Assembly: GCF_029265695.1 (NCBI RefSeq)
Contig: NZ_JAJUHW010000014.1
Coordinates: forward strand, 1-64,000
From: Gracilinema caldarium
GTDB taxonomy: Bacteria > Spirochaetota > Spirochaetia > Treponematales > Breznakiellaceae
Direction of reading: 5' to 3'
Length of the DNA stretch: 64,000 bases
This document shows, one piece after another, positions 12,901 through 20,682 of this stretch (position 1 is the stretch's first letter; the number at the start of each line of letters is the position of its first letter). The notes under the pieces are model-generated. The model searched no databases and was not told where the DNA came from. It was given only the letters and a program-made list of their open reading frames with translations. Made by a program: the position numbers and the translations under genes.

Positions 12901-13203
12901 ACCGGACCCGCAACCGCAGCGGAGGCCATGGGGCTCGGCAAGTCCGTTGCCCGATCTATCGACCAGGCCCTGATGAACCGGGATGTTTTCTCCGAATTGT
13001 ACAAACAGTACTCGTATCCTATGACGGTGCCAGCGGAAGTCGAGCCGAGCCCCATGGGCCGGCCCAAATTGGTGCCCCCCGAAGACCGAAAGGGTAATTT
13101 CCAGGAAATATCATTCGGTTTTAACGGGGAAGATGCTCTGCGGGAAGCACGGCGCTGTCTGCGCTGCGATGTCCGTTCAAATGCCATGAGTCCCTGGCGG
13201 TAG
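9967..13203 (+). CDS. hydB: Hydrogenase flavin subunit: NuoF-type domain fused to a GltD-like NAD(P)H oxidoreductase
   Basis: The 1078-residue protein contains: (1) a thioredoxin-like [2Fe-2S] segment (residues 10-95, with GCFGFCAEEP); (2) a NuoF core that binds NAD(H) and FMN (GLRGRGGAGFSTGNKW near 190-205, CGAGAFVCGEETAL); (3) a [4Fe-4S] site (C485-x2-C488-x2-C491); (4) from about 560 a glutamate-synthase small-subunit-like module with cysteines in CENSCPLHMNIPGYL and CHFHCQMRC, an FAD-binding GAGPAGLAAA near 676, and a second dinucleotide site GGGNVAID near 834. The usual C-terminal ferredoxin domain of HydB is replaced by this module, which suggests a second flavin and NADPH exchange. The ATG at 9967 overlaps the hydC stop and has AAGGAG upstream. 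A low-complexity insertion occupies residues about 790-822. Confidence 0.9.
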   Translation: MKSFPLEKQAHGGLALVKPSGPAISVGLGTCGIGNGALDLYEALQKASQGTGVLIKRAGCFGFCAEEPLAMLYYPGKPVLLYAQATAKDAKKLLTALESPEALTRFARRARAKISRWDFRTSELNFGDAFPEVPEWKDLSFFSGQEKLVLRDAGLIDPENIDEYLAVEGYRALYKALTSMNSDEVIEAVVQSGLRGRGGAGFSTGNKWQLLKANKGDEKYLICNADEGDPGAYMNRNEIESDPHMLLEGMLIGAYATGARHGFVYVRAEYPLAVERLQKAIKDAHSYGILGPHVLGTDFSFDLELVCGAGAFVCGEETALIASAEGKAGRPLPRPPFPAQKGYQGYPTDINNVETWCNIPVIVARGASYFRTIGTEKSPGTKVFSLVGKVKNTGLVELPLGTPLNTIIYGMGEGAGSRKHIRAVQTGGPSGGCIPADKFPIPVDYESLTALGAIMGSGGMVVMDQDNCMVDVARYFTGFTASESCGKCTPCREGTAQMLRILTDISSGKGSLKDLEELEELAHTLKDASLCALGQTAANPVLTTLHYFRQEYEKHIVEKRCTAGVCESLYEALCENSCPLHMNIPGYLALLSEGRIEDAYELTLRDNPLPASMGRICHFHCQMRCRRETLDESVAQGEIHRYLADTMYKLGKDKEIWQKLVREKKPDTGKEIAIVGAGPAGLAAAFYLIRLGHRVMVYESHPKAGGILRYGIPAYRLPKDILDRELELWKKLGVRFTFNWKLGRDGQIDELKSRYDTVIVAIGAQGDRPLGIPGEDLAGVHPGYAWLEAFALGTSPSLSRSDTRGDTRFQARSASSASAPGQAKKIGNRCLVIGGGNVAIDTARTLFRLGKEVTVVYRRSRTEMPANAVELAGAEEEGIRFEYMLQPEEITGSAGHVQAVRFRVMKPGGIDESGRPKPVPTDRTVDIPCDDVFIAVGERVLSESIVPQGFPIERDGRIRVNHITGNVQGNVYAIGDAVTGPATAAEAMGLGKSVARSIDQALMNRDVFSELYKQYSYPMTVPAEVEPSPMGRPKLVPPEDRKGNFQEISFGFNGEDALREARRCLRCDVRSNAMSPWR
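12396..12430. repeat. Perfect inverted repeat inside the coding sequence of hydB
   Basis: GGCCCGGAGC (12396-12405) and GCTCCGGGCC (12421-12430) are a perfect ten-base inverted repeat with a 15-base loop. It sits in a stretch encoding a serine/arginine-rich linker (SPSLSRSDTRGDTRF, then SASSASAPGQAKK) between the two dinucleotide-binding halves of the GltD-like module, where homologues have no such sequence as far as I know. It looks like a small palindromic element inserted in frame. Confidence 0.5.
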
Positions 13204-13220
13204 GTTCTCGGAGGTAACAT

Positions 13221-15005
13221 ATGGATAGCATGACAGAATCTCAAGTTCAGATCACCATAGATGGAAGATCCCGTTCGGTTCCCCCAGGGACGAGCATCCT
13301 GCAGGCCGCGAAAATTGGGGGTATACAAATCCCCACCCTTTGCCACTTGGAAGGAGTCTGTGCAAGTGCCTCCTGCGGGGTCTGTGTGGTGGAGGTAGAG
13401 GGTGCAAAAAGCCTCCTCCGTTCCTGTGTGCAGGCAGTAACCCCTGGTATGAATATAAAAACCCACAGCCAGCGGGTCATGTCGGCCCGGAAAACCGCGG
13501 TAGAATTACTCCTTGCCAATCACCCGGAAGATTGCCAAACCTGTCTCAGGAACGGTTCCTGCGAATTGCAGGATATGGCACAGCTGCTCGGTATCCGCTC
13601 CCGCCGCTTCCCACGCACAAGACCGGCTTTCCCCCCAGATTTCCAAGGCTGGGGCGTACAGCGGGACAATGATAAATGTATACTCTGCGGCCGCTGCGTA
13701 TCCGTATGCCGGGAACTGCAGACCGTCTCCGCCATAGACTTTGTCGGGCGGGGCATTAAAACCCATGTGGGGACCTTTATGAACAGGGCCCTTTCGGAAT
13801 CGGTCTGTGTCTCCTGCGGCCAGTGTACCCTGGTGTGTCCCACCGGGGCTCTCACTGAACGGGACCAAACCGAAGAGGTGTTTGCACTGCTTCATAACCC
13901 GGATAAGGTGGTGGTGGTCCAAACCGCCCCGGCAATCAGAGCCTCCCTGGGAGAAGCCCTGGGTATGGAAAGCGGGGCCCTTGTGACAGGCCAGATGGTC
14001 GCCACCCTGCACCGCCTTGGTTTTTCCTATGTGTTCGATACCCAATTTACCGCAGACCTTACCATTATGGAAGAAGGCTCTGAACTCATCCAGCGCCTGT
14101 CCGCTGCCCAGCGGGGCGAGAAACCGCTTCTCCCCATGATTACCTCCTGTTCTCCCGGCTGGATTAACTTTATTGAAACTTTCTATCCAAGACTTACAGG
14201 TCATCTTTCTACCTGCAAGTCGCCCCAGCAGATGTTCGGGGCGATAGCAAAGACATACTGGGCGAAAAAGATGGGCCTAGACCCATCCCAAATTGCGGTG
14301 GTTTCCATTATGCCCTGTACAGCTAAAAAATTCGAAGCCAAACGGAACGAAATGCGTTCAGCCTGGCAATGGTGGGAGGAACAGGGGAGGACCTATGAAC
14401 CTTTCTATGATGTGGATGCGGCTTTGACGACCCGGGAATTAGCCCGGATGGTTCGCCGTATAGGCCTTGATTTTACCAAATTACCCCAGGAACTATTCGA
14501 TGATCCCCTGGGCCGGAGTACCGGTGCGGCTACTATTTTTGCCAATACCGGGGGTGTTATGGAAGCGGCGGTCCGCACCGCCTATGAACTGGTGACCGGA
14601 AAGGCCTTGCAAAACCTCGAATTGGAAGCCCTCCGGGGTAACCAGAATATCAGGACCGCAACACTCGACCTCGATGGCACGAAGCTCACCGTAGCGGTGG
14701 CTCATACCCTTAAAAATGCCCGTATTATTCTTGATGAAATTGCTGCGGGAACGAGCCCCTACGCCTTTGTGGAAATCATGACCTGTCCCGGAGGCTGTGT
14801 CGGCGGAGGAGGCCAACCCTTAGGGCAGAACCAGGAGAAAATTACCCATCGGCAGGCTTCTATTTATATGAAAGACAGGCAGTTTCCGGTTCGCAAGTCC
14901 CATGAAAATCCTGAAGTACAGGCCCTGTATCGGGAATTTCTGGAAAAGCCTCTGGGGCACCTATCCCATGAACTGCTTCATACTACATATCGAAAAATAG
15001 GTTGA
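13221..15005 (+). CDS. hydA: [FeFe] hydrogenase catalytic subunit
   Basis: This 594-residue subunit carries, in order: an N-terminal [2Fe-2S] ferredoxin domain (residues 8-85, CHLEGVCASASCGVC); a His-Cys3 [4Fe-4S] motif (HPEDCQTCLRNGSC); two further [4Fe-4S] motifs (CILCGRCVSVC and CVSCGQCTLVCP); and the H-cluster domain. The three H-cluster motifs read TSCSPGW (C310, S311), MPCTAKKFE (C366) and MTCPGGCVGGGG (C522, C526). The first differs from the canonical TSCCPxW: Ser311 sits where the cluster-ligating second cysteine normally is. The gene starts at ATG 13221 behind GGAGG, 17 bases after hydB. The hydEFG maturation genes are not in the window. Confidence 0.93.
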   Translation: MDSMTESQVQITIDGRSRSVPPGTSILQAAKIGGIQIPTLCHLEGVCASASCGVCVVEVEGAKSLLRSCVQAVTPGMNIKTHSQRVMSARKTAVELLLANHPEDCQTCLRNGSCELQDMAQLLGIRSRRFPRTRPAFPPDFQGWGVQRDNDKCILCGRCVSVCRELQTVSAIDFVGRGIKTHVGTFMNRALSESVCVSCGQCTLVCPTGALTERDQTEEVFALLHNPDKVVVVQTAPAIRASLGEALGMESGALVTGQMVATLHRLGFSYVFDTQFTADLTIMEEGSELIQRLSAAQRGEKPLLPMITSCSPGWINFIETFYPRLTGHLSTCKSPQQMFGAIAKTYWAKKMGLDPSQIAVVSIMPCTAKKFEAKRNEMRSAWQWWEEQGRTYEPFYDVDAALTTRELARMVRRIGLDFTKLPQELFDDPLGRSTGAATIFANTGGVMEAAVRTAYELVTGKALQNLELEALRGNQNIRTATLDLDGTKLTVAVAHTLKNARIILDEIAAGTSPYAFVEIMTCPGGCVGGGGQPLGQNQEKITHRQASIYMKDRQFPVRKSHENPEVQALYREFLEKPLGHLSHELLHTTYRKIG

Positions 15006-15038
15006 CAACGCACAAAAGCTGTATAACAGTTATGTGAT

Positions 15039-17246
15039 ATGCGAAAATTTCAAATACATTCAATCCGGGACCGTTTCATCTTATGGACGGTTCCGGTCCT
15101 TTTGTTGTCCCTTGGCACTGTCGTTTTGGTGCTTTCATGGTTTGCAAATAGAACATTGCAGGAAGGAACGGCCCGTAATGTGTATCTGGCGGGAAAAAGC
15201 ATGGCCGATACAATTCAAGAAAGTCTAGAGGAAAAGGCTCGGATTGTAAAAACCATGGCAGCCACTCTGGATACTCTCCGATCTGAGGGTGTCCGGGACA
15301 GAACTCTTATAGGTCCCCTGTTTGCTGCGATACACACACGACATCCTGATCTTTTTACCGTTTGGACAGTTTTTGACAGAAATCAATGGGATGGGAAGGA
15401 TGCTCAATTTGCAGATAAGGACGGCTGGGATGCACAGGGATCCTTTGGCCTATATACAAGCCGAACCAACGATAGCATTAAAATTATAAAAGACGCTGAT
15501 TATTTTGAAGCTGCTTATTTTGCGGAGCCTAAAAAAGCAGGCACATTACTCCTTATGGAGCCCTATCAGGATGAAGTAGACGGCACTGCGGTTATCAATA
15601 CAAGCATTGCAATACCACTATACGACCAACACAAAACCTTTCTTGGGGTCTGCGGGGTTGATACATCCCTTAAAATGATTATCGATTATGTCCAAACCTT
15701 TACGTACGGTCAATCTGGTTATGCATTGCTTGTTTCTAGATCGGGAACTATATTGTCCGACCGGAACCAAGAGCATATTGGCAAAAAATACAGCGATGTT
15801 TTTGATGCAGGTTTAAGTTCTGCCATCAATGAACATCTCATGAATGCAATACCAAGCGCAGAAACCAAAATCTTAAACAGCTGGTACTCCTTCGGAACAC
15901 AGCAGTATTATGTCCTCTTTTTCCCAATAATATTGAAAGAAGGAACTGGCAGCTGGCTCTGTTCCGTTCTGGTCCCAAAAAATGAACTCTTAGCTTCCCT
16001 GAATCTGTTCCGTACCATCAGTATCGTGGGGGCGGTGGTGATCTTTATTTTTACAATTTTGGTCATTTTTATTATTACCACTGAGACCATAAAGCCGCTC
16101 AAGCTGTTCGAATCCCTCTTGGACCCGGTTGGTAAAGGAGATTTTACCGTTCATTTTGACGGCCTCGGTAACGACGAAATCGGGGATTTGGGAAAAACAA
16201 TCGATGAATTATTGGAAAAATTGTCGGTCCTTATCTCCCGCATCAAGGGAACTGCGGCTGCGCTGGCATCCCTCGAAGACATATCAAATCAGCAGACAGA
16301 ACAAACGGGGATGGATGTCGATCAAATTGCACAGGCTATTAACAGCATGCAGCAAGCCCTGTACGATCAGGTTTCTATGGTAAAACAGGTGACTGGTTTT
16401 ATGCAGGAAAATTTGGAAACCATACTGAATCTGGACAACAACATTGAAAACCAGGCTCGCAGGCTCCAGGAATCTTCTGCAGCGGTGGAAGAAATGACCG
16501 CCAATGTAAATTCAATTGCATCAAACATGGATATGGTTTCCAATTCGGTTCTTTCCCTAAAAGAGGTCTCAGACAAAGGCCGGGACCGGCTTTCTGCAGT
16601 ATCAAGTTTAGCACTGGATGTTTCCGGAAAGTCCGAAAATCTTTTGGAGGTTAACACCACCATTGCGGGTATCGCTGCCCGGACTAACCTGCTGGCCATG
16701 AATGCAGCAATCGAGGCTGCCCATGCAGGTGAGGCTGGTAAAGGCTTTGCCGTTGTGGCCGACGAAATTCGCAACCTGGCCGAATCCTCGGCGGTAAAAT
16801 CCAAGGAATCAGGCCGGGCCTTAAAATCGGTACGGGCTGCCATAGATTCCATGGTGTCTGGCATGGTTGCGGTGGAGACTTCGTTTAATGAAATTTTGGA
16901 AAAGGTGAACCAGGTTGATGCGCTTTCTTCCCAGGTAAAAACTTCTCTGGAAGAACAAAAACAGGGTTCTGAACAGGTGCTTGAAACCCTGGCTCAGCTC
17001 CACAAAATAACTGCGGAGGTTCGCAGCCAATCCGCTGCTCTACGGCAGCAAAATGCATCGGTGCTGGAACAGGCACAGCTTCTGTCCCAGCGGTCGGAAA
17101 ACCTGAAAGAAAAAATGGACGATATCGACAGTTATGGCAAGGATATTCGTACATCGATGCAAAAAATGGTGCAACTAGAAAAGGCAAACCGGGAAGAATT
17201 AGCGGTACTCATTCGGGAAACCGCGACCTTTAAGATTCGGCTTTGA
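15039..17246 (+). CDS. Methyl-accepting chemotaxis protein with a Cache-type periplasmic domain
   Basis: The 735-residue receptor has a first transmembrane helix near 15-37 and a large periplasmic region to about 320 that looks like a double Cache ligand-binding domain ([37 protein letters not shown]). A second helix follows near 325-350, then HAMP and a signalling domain with the hairpin tip [20 protein letters not shown]. It passes signals to CheA and CheW. It lies 33 bases after hydA in the same direction and could be cotranscribed, so a link between H2/redox metabolism and taxis is possible but unproven. The last 17 bases overlap the next gene on the other strand. The ligand is unknown. 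Confidence 0.9.
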   Translation: MRKFQIHSIRDRFILWTVPVLLLSLGTVVLVLSWFANRTLQEGTARNVYLAGKSMADTIQESLEEKARIVKTMAATLDTLRSEGVRDRTLIGPLFAAIHTRHPDLFTVWTVFDRNQWDGKDAQFADKDGWDAQGSFGLYTSRTNDSIKIIKDADYFEAAYFAEPKKAGTLLLMEPYQDEVDGTAVINTSIAIPLYDQHKTFLGVCGVDTSLKMIIDYVQTFTYGQSGYALLVSRSGTILSDRNQEHIGKKYSDVFDAGLSSAINEHLMNAIPSAETKILNSWYSFGTQQYYVLFFPIILKEGTGSWLCSVLVPKNELLASLNLFRTISIVGAVVIFIFTILVIFIITTETIKPLKLFESLLDPVGKGDFTVHFDGLGNDEIGDLGKTIDELLEKLSVLISRIKGTAAALASLEDISNQQTEQTGMDVDQIAQAINSMQQALYDQVSMVKQVTGFMQENLETILNLDNNIENQARRLQESSAAVEEMTANVNSIASNMDMVSNSVLSLKEVSDKGRDRLSAVSSLALDVSGKSENLLEVNTTIAGIAARTNLLAMNAAIEAAHAGEAGKGFAVVADEIRNLAESSAVKSKESGRALKSVRAAIDSMVSGMVAVETSFNEILEKVNQVDALSSQVKTSLEEQKQGSEQVLETLAQLHKITAEVRSQSAALRQQNASVLEQAQLLSQRSENLKEKMDDIDSYGKDIRTSMQKMVQLEKANREELAVLIRETATFKIRL

Positions 17247-17730
17247 CCTCCTCCTTTCCTGATTTCACTGCGATAGTGTCCTGCAAGGTTCCCATGGGAC
17301 AAACAGCGCACCATGCACGGGGTTTATAAAAAAGCCCCAACGTATAGCTGATGCCTAGGGAGATAACATAGATAGCCCAGAAAATGCGGCCTACCTCTGA
17401 CCAAGCTCGACCGAAACGCACCAGGAGGTTTACCATGCAAAAGAGCATAAAACCGCACAGAGCCCGTCTGATTTCAGGGGCGTATAAGAATTGAGGCAGT
17501 TTGCGTTTCCGGGATATGGGTGTCAGAACGACGCTCAGGGATGCCCCGTTTGGACAAATGTGGCCGCAGAAATAGCGGGTGCTCCGGAAATTAAGAGCCA
17601 CCGCAAGGACTATCAACCCAATTACTAAAAGCCCAACTAGGGGATAAAAGTAGCCGCCAACTCCCACCAGCAGAACAAAGAGGACCGAAAGGTATTTCTT
17701 TTTGCCCTTATAAAGATTGATCTGTTTCAT
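17230..17730 (-). CDS. Small membrane protein with two [4Fe-4S]-type cysteine motifs
   Basis: The 166-residue protein has about four hydrophobic segments and two cytoplasmic-side cysteine motifs, CGHICPNG near 55 and [11 protein letters not shown] near 143. This layout resembles the membrane ferredoxin-like proteins of the NapH/CcoG/RnfB-associated group (4Fe-4S binding, domain 5). It lacks the usual extra ferredoxin domain. It may carry electrons to a periplasmic or thiol partner. The upstream gene encodes a thioredoxin and overlaps it in an ATGA, so the two are coupled and probably act together in membrane thiol redox transfer. Confidence 0.7.
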   Translation of the reverse strand: MKQINLYKGKKKYLSVLFVLLVGVGGYFYPLVGLLVIGLIVLAVALNFRSTRYFCGHICPNGASLSVVLTPISRKRKLPQFLYAPEIRRALCGFMLFCMVNLLVRFGRAWSEVGRIFWAIYVISLGISYTLGLFYKPRAWCAVCPMGTLQDTIAVKSGKEEVKAES

Positions 17731-18056
17731 TCGAATATCATTCCATAATAACGGTCAATTTTGTTGGCCAGTTCCATAATACCGAAATTGCGAGCTTCCC
17801 GTATTAGTTCTTTACCCTGAAAATATCCGAGTATAGCGGGAACCGAATAGACCGAAAGTTGACCCCGGAACTCAGGCAAAGCTTCGGTATCGACATAGAA
17901 AAGCTTCATTTTAGGGAACTGTTTATTCATCAAATTAATGATCTTAGGTTTAATGCTGGCGCATACTCCGCAGGTGGGGGTAGAGCAATATAAAAGCACC
18001 GCCGGTTCTTGTAAAACAAGCTGTTGAAATTCGTTAAAGCTGGAAAGAGTATACAT
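17727..18056 (-). CDS. Thioredoxin-family protein
   Basis: This is a 109-residue single-domain thioredoxin fold. The active-site motif is CGVC in STPTCGVCASIKP, and the cis-proline is in YSVPAILGYFQGKEL. No signal peptide is present, so it acts in the cytoplasm. The CGVC centre, rather than CGPC, suggests a specialised reductant or a bacillithiol/monothiol-type partner, but it should not be called TrxA with certainty. It is translated together with the membrane Fe-S protein downstream. Confidence 0.85.
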   Translation of the reverse strand: MYTLSSFNEFQQLVLQEPAVLLYCSTPTCGVCASIKPKIINLMNKQFPKMKLFYVDTEALPEFRGQLSVYSVPAILGYFQGKELIREARNFGIMELANKIDRYYGMIFE

Positions 18057-18141
18057 GTTTTACAATATATAGAAATATATATTTTGTGTAAAGATATTTT
18101 TTATGCGATATGAGTGCCTGAGATATCTTATTTTTCTCTGG

Positions 18142-18171
18142 TTGACAAACCATTGCGACTTTAACTATACT
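18142..18171 (+). promoter_or_regulatory. Promoter of the XRE-cupin/leuCD operon
   Basis: TTGACA (18142-18147), 18 bases, TATACT (18166-18171), 35 bases before the ATG at 18206. Confidence 0.65.
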
Positions 18172-18205
18172 TAATACGCTACATTTATATTAAAGGAGGG
18201 CAAAT

Positions 18206-18787
18206 ATGCACTACCGCTTTGGAGAAAAAATTCGTGCGGTCAGAGAACGGCGTTCCCTTACCCTGAAGGAAGTGGCAGACCGGGCCGGGGTAAGCGAAAG
18301 CCTGGTCTCCCAGATAGAACGGAACAGGGTTTCGCCGGCTATCGATACACTGCTCTCGCTGGCAGAGGCGCTGGATATCGATTTGGAGTACCTCTTCTCC
18401 GATTTCAGGCGCGAACGGACTGTGCAGGTAATCCATGCCGATGAACGGGCAACCTTTACCCGGCCCGGCGGTGTCCTGTACGAACGGCTTGCCCAGCTCG
18501 ATGCAGCTTCCCAGGGACAGGACGGTATAGAAGCCTATTATATCACAATCGAGAAAAACGGAAAGACCGGCGCCCGTGAATATGGACACGCGGGCTGGGA
18601 GCTGGGCGTTGTGGTAGAAGGAACTGCAGAATTGACTGTGGGTACCAAAACGTACCGGCTGAACCCCGGCGACTCGGCTAGTTTTCGCTCCGATGCGCCC
18701 CATGTGCTGGCTAACGCGGGCGAGGGGCAGCTTAAGGTGTTTTGGATAATTACTCCCCCCAAGGGAGAAATAGGATCAGGAGTATAG
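18206..18787 (+). CDS. XRE-family regulator with C-terminal cupin domain
   Basis: The 193-residue protein has a lambda-repressor-type helix-turn-helix (residues 5-60, SLTLKEVADRAGVSESLVSQ) and a cupin domain (residues 100-185, with HAGWELGVVVEGTAELTVG and a second motif around DAPHVLAN). Cupin-type XRE regulators usually sense small metabolites and control a neighbouring pathway. It lies 5 bases ahead of leuC in the same operon, so its likely target is the isopropylmalate isomerase genes. The start is supported by AAAGGAGGG 7 bases upstream. Confidence 0.9.
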   Translation: MHYRFGEKIRAVRERRSLTLKEVADRAGVSESLVSQIERNRVSPAIDTLLSLAEALDIDLEYLFSDFRRERTVQVIHADERATFTRPGGVLYERLAQLDAASQGQDGIEAYYITIEKNGKTGAREYGHAGWELGVVVEGTAELTVGTKTYRLNPGDSASFRSDAPHVLANAGEGQLKVFWIITPPKGEIGSGV

Positions 18788-18792
18788 CGAGT

Positions 18793-20103
18793 ATGGAGAA
18801 AAAAGCGGCTGGTAAATCCCTGGCGGAAAAGATTTTCGAAACCCATCTGGTAGACAAGCCTTTTGGAGAAGCCTGGGTACTCAGGCTCGATGCGGTATTT
18901 TGCCATGAGATAACAACTCCGGTGGCAATAAATGACCTGGTGTCCAAAGGTATGGATCGGGTCTTTGATCCGGCTAAAATTAAGGCCGTCATCGACCATG
19001 TGACTCCCGCTAAGGACTCTAAAACAGCCCTCCAGGGCAAAATCCTCCGGGATTGGGCCCGGCGGCATGGGATAAAGGACTTTTTTGATATCGGCCGCAA
19101 TGGGGTGTGCCATGCCCTTTTCCCCGAAAAGGGTTTTGTCCGGCCCGGCTATACGGTTATTATGGGAGACAGCCACACCTGCACTCACGGAGCCTTCGGT
19201 GCCTTTGCCGCAGGAGTGGGCACCACGGATCTTGAAGTGGGCATTCTTAAGGGTGTGTGCGCCTTTAAGCCCCCCCGGACCATGCGTATAAACCTAGAGG
19301 GCTCCTTAAAGCCCGGTGTGACTGCTAAGGACGTTATTCTTGCCCTCATTGCTCAAATCGGCGTGTCCGGGGCCACCGACAAGGTCATGGAATTCCGGGG
19401 CCCTGTGGTGGACTCCCTTTCCATGGAAGGCCGCATGACCCTCTGTAACATGGCGATAGAAGCGGGCGGCACGAGCGGTGTCTGTATGCCCGATATGACC
19501 ACCGTAAACTACCTCTGGCCCTTTGTTGGCCCCGACGGAGAAGGCCAGTTTAAAACTAAAGAAGAAGCCCTCGCGGCCTATAAAGTATGGTGGAGCGACG
19601 AAGACGCTTCCTATGATTCTGTTGTGAACCTCGATTGTTCTGCACTTGAGCCGGTAGCGACCGTTGGCTACAAGCCTGACCAGGTCCGTGCTATCTCCGA
19701 GCTGGAGGGTACCAAGGTAGACCAGGTATACATTGGTTCCTGTACCAACGGACGTATTGAAGACCTGCGGGAAGCCGCTGCGGTACTCAAGGGCAGGCGT
19801 ATTGCCGATTCGGTGCGGGGTATCCTTTCTCCCGCCACGCCGGATGTCTATGCCCAGGCGCTCAAGGAGGGGCTCATCCAAATATTTATGGATGCGGGCT
19901 TCTGCATCACTAACCCGACCTGCGGTGCCTGTCTTGGTATGTCCAATGGAGTTCTTGCAGAAGGGGAAGTTTGTGCTTCCACAACAAACCGCAATTTTTA
20001 TGGGCGAATGGGGAAGGGTGGCATGGTTCACCTGATGAGCCCCGCCAGCGCTGCCGCTACGGCGGTTGCAGGCTATATAACCAGCGCAGATAAGCTTAAA
20101 TAA
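18793..20103 (+). CDS. leuC: 3-isopropylmalate dehydratase large subunit (aconitase family)
   Basis: The 436-residue protein has all aconitase-family marks: GDSHTCTHGAFGAFAAGVGT, the cluster ligands in YIGSCTNGRIEDL and NPTCGACLGMSNG, and the substrate loop STTNRNFYGRMGKGG. With LeuD it isomerises 2- to 3-isopropylmalate using a [4Fe-4S] cluster. The sequence type is the shorter LeuC2/homoaconitase group, so homoaconitate or methylmalate cannot be excluded as substrate. It carries an extra segment around residue 230-260. The ATG at 18793 is preferred; an upstream frame opening at 18742 would overlap the regulator gene. The next gene begins 10 bases downstream. Confidence 0.9.
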   Translation: MEKKAAGKSLAEKIFETHLVDKPFGEAWVLRLDAVFCHEITTPVAINDLVSKGMDRVFDPAKIKAVIDHVTPAKDSKTALQGKILRDWARRHGIKDFFDIGRNGVCHALFPEKGFVRPGYTVIMGDSHTCTHGAFGAFAAGVGTTDLEVGILKGVCAFKPPRTMRINLEGSLKPGVTAKDVILALIAQIGVSGATDKVMEFRGPVVDSLSMEGRMTLCNMAIEAGGTSGVCMPDMTTVNYLWPFVGPDGEGQFKTKEEALAAYKVWWSDEDASYDSVVNLDCSALEPVATVGYKPDQVRAISELEGTKVDQVYIGSCTNGRIEDLREAAAVLKGRRIADSVRGILSPATPDVYAQALKEGLIQIFMDAGFCITNPTCGACLGMSNGVLAEGEVCASTTNRNFYGRMGKGGMVHLMSPASAAATAVAGYITSADKLK

Positions 20104-20113
20104 GGAGCCACCG

Positions 20114-20641
20114 GTGAAACAATTTGGCGGAAAACTGCTCTTTTTGGATCGCAGTGACATCAATACGGACGAAATCATACCCGCAAAGTACCTGACCGAA
20201 ATTTCCAAGGAAGCACTTAAACCCTTTTGCCTCGAGGACTTAAAGCTCCCCGACTTTGATTCCCGCCGGGACTTGGCGGGTAAAAGCGCTATTCTTACCA
20301 GGGGTAACTTTGGCTGCGGCAGCTCCCGGGAGCATGCGCCCTGGGCTCTGGAGGTCAATGGTATTAACATTGTAGTAGCCGAAAGTTTTGCCCGTATTTT
20401 CAGGCAGAATATGTATAACTGCGGCATGCTGGCCATCGAGCTCCCCGCAGCCCAGATTGATGAACTTTTCTTGGCTTTTAAGGGTCTTGATACGGACCTG
20501 GCGGTGGACTTAAATGCGGGAACATTAAAGTTTACTGCTCCCGGGAAAGCTGCCTATACCGCTCAGTTTAAGCTCACCGAATTTGAGTCTGCACTGGTAA
20601 AATCAGGCGGCTGGGTCCAGTTTGCTGCAGAACGTTATTAG
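20114..20641 (+). CDS. leuD: 3-isopropylmalate dehydratase small subunit
   Basis: The 175-residue swivelling subunit pairs with LeuC. The family signature is visible as DRSDINTDEIIPAKYLTE near the start and RGNFGCGSSREHAPWAL in the middle. It begins with GTG at 20114, with AAGGAG 7 bases before it. It is the last gene of the operon. No leuA or leuB is nearby, so the rest of leucine synthesis must be elsewhere. A hairpin with a T run begins 9 bases after the stop. Confidence 0.92.
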   Translation: MKQFGGKLLFLDRSDINTDEIIPAKYLTEISKEALKPFCLEDLKLPDFDSRRDLAGKSAILTRGNFGCGSSREHAPWALEVNGINIVVAESFARIFRQNMYNCGMLAIELPAAQIDELFLAFKGLDTDLAVDLNAGTLKFTAPGKAAYTAQFKLTEFESALVKSGGWVQFAAERY

Positions 20642-20649
20642 TGATATTA

Positions 20650-20682
20650 TGATGCCATGAATCTTGGCATCATTTATTTTTT
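20650..20682 (+). terminator. Hairpin with T-run that spans the start codon of the MFS gene
   Basis: TGATGCCA (20650-20657) pairs with TGGCATCA (20665-20672) over eight bases, followed by TTTATTTTTT. It would end leuCD transcripts. Unusually, the ATG of the next gene (20657-20659) sits at the top of the left arm and in the loop, so the hairpin could also block its translation. Confidence 0.6.

Noticed and set aside
19306-20436. Long open frame (376 codons) on the minus strand
   Set aside because: It is the antisense shadow of leuC and leuD, whose family motifs are unmistakable. It has no ribosome-binding site and matches no family. The same holds for frames at 33159-33845, 11563-12069 and 29617-30393.
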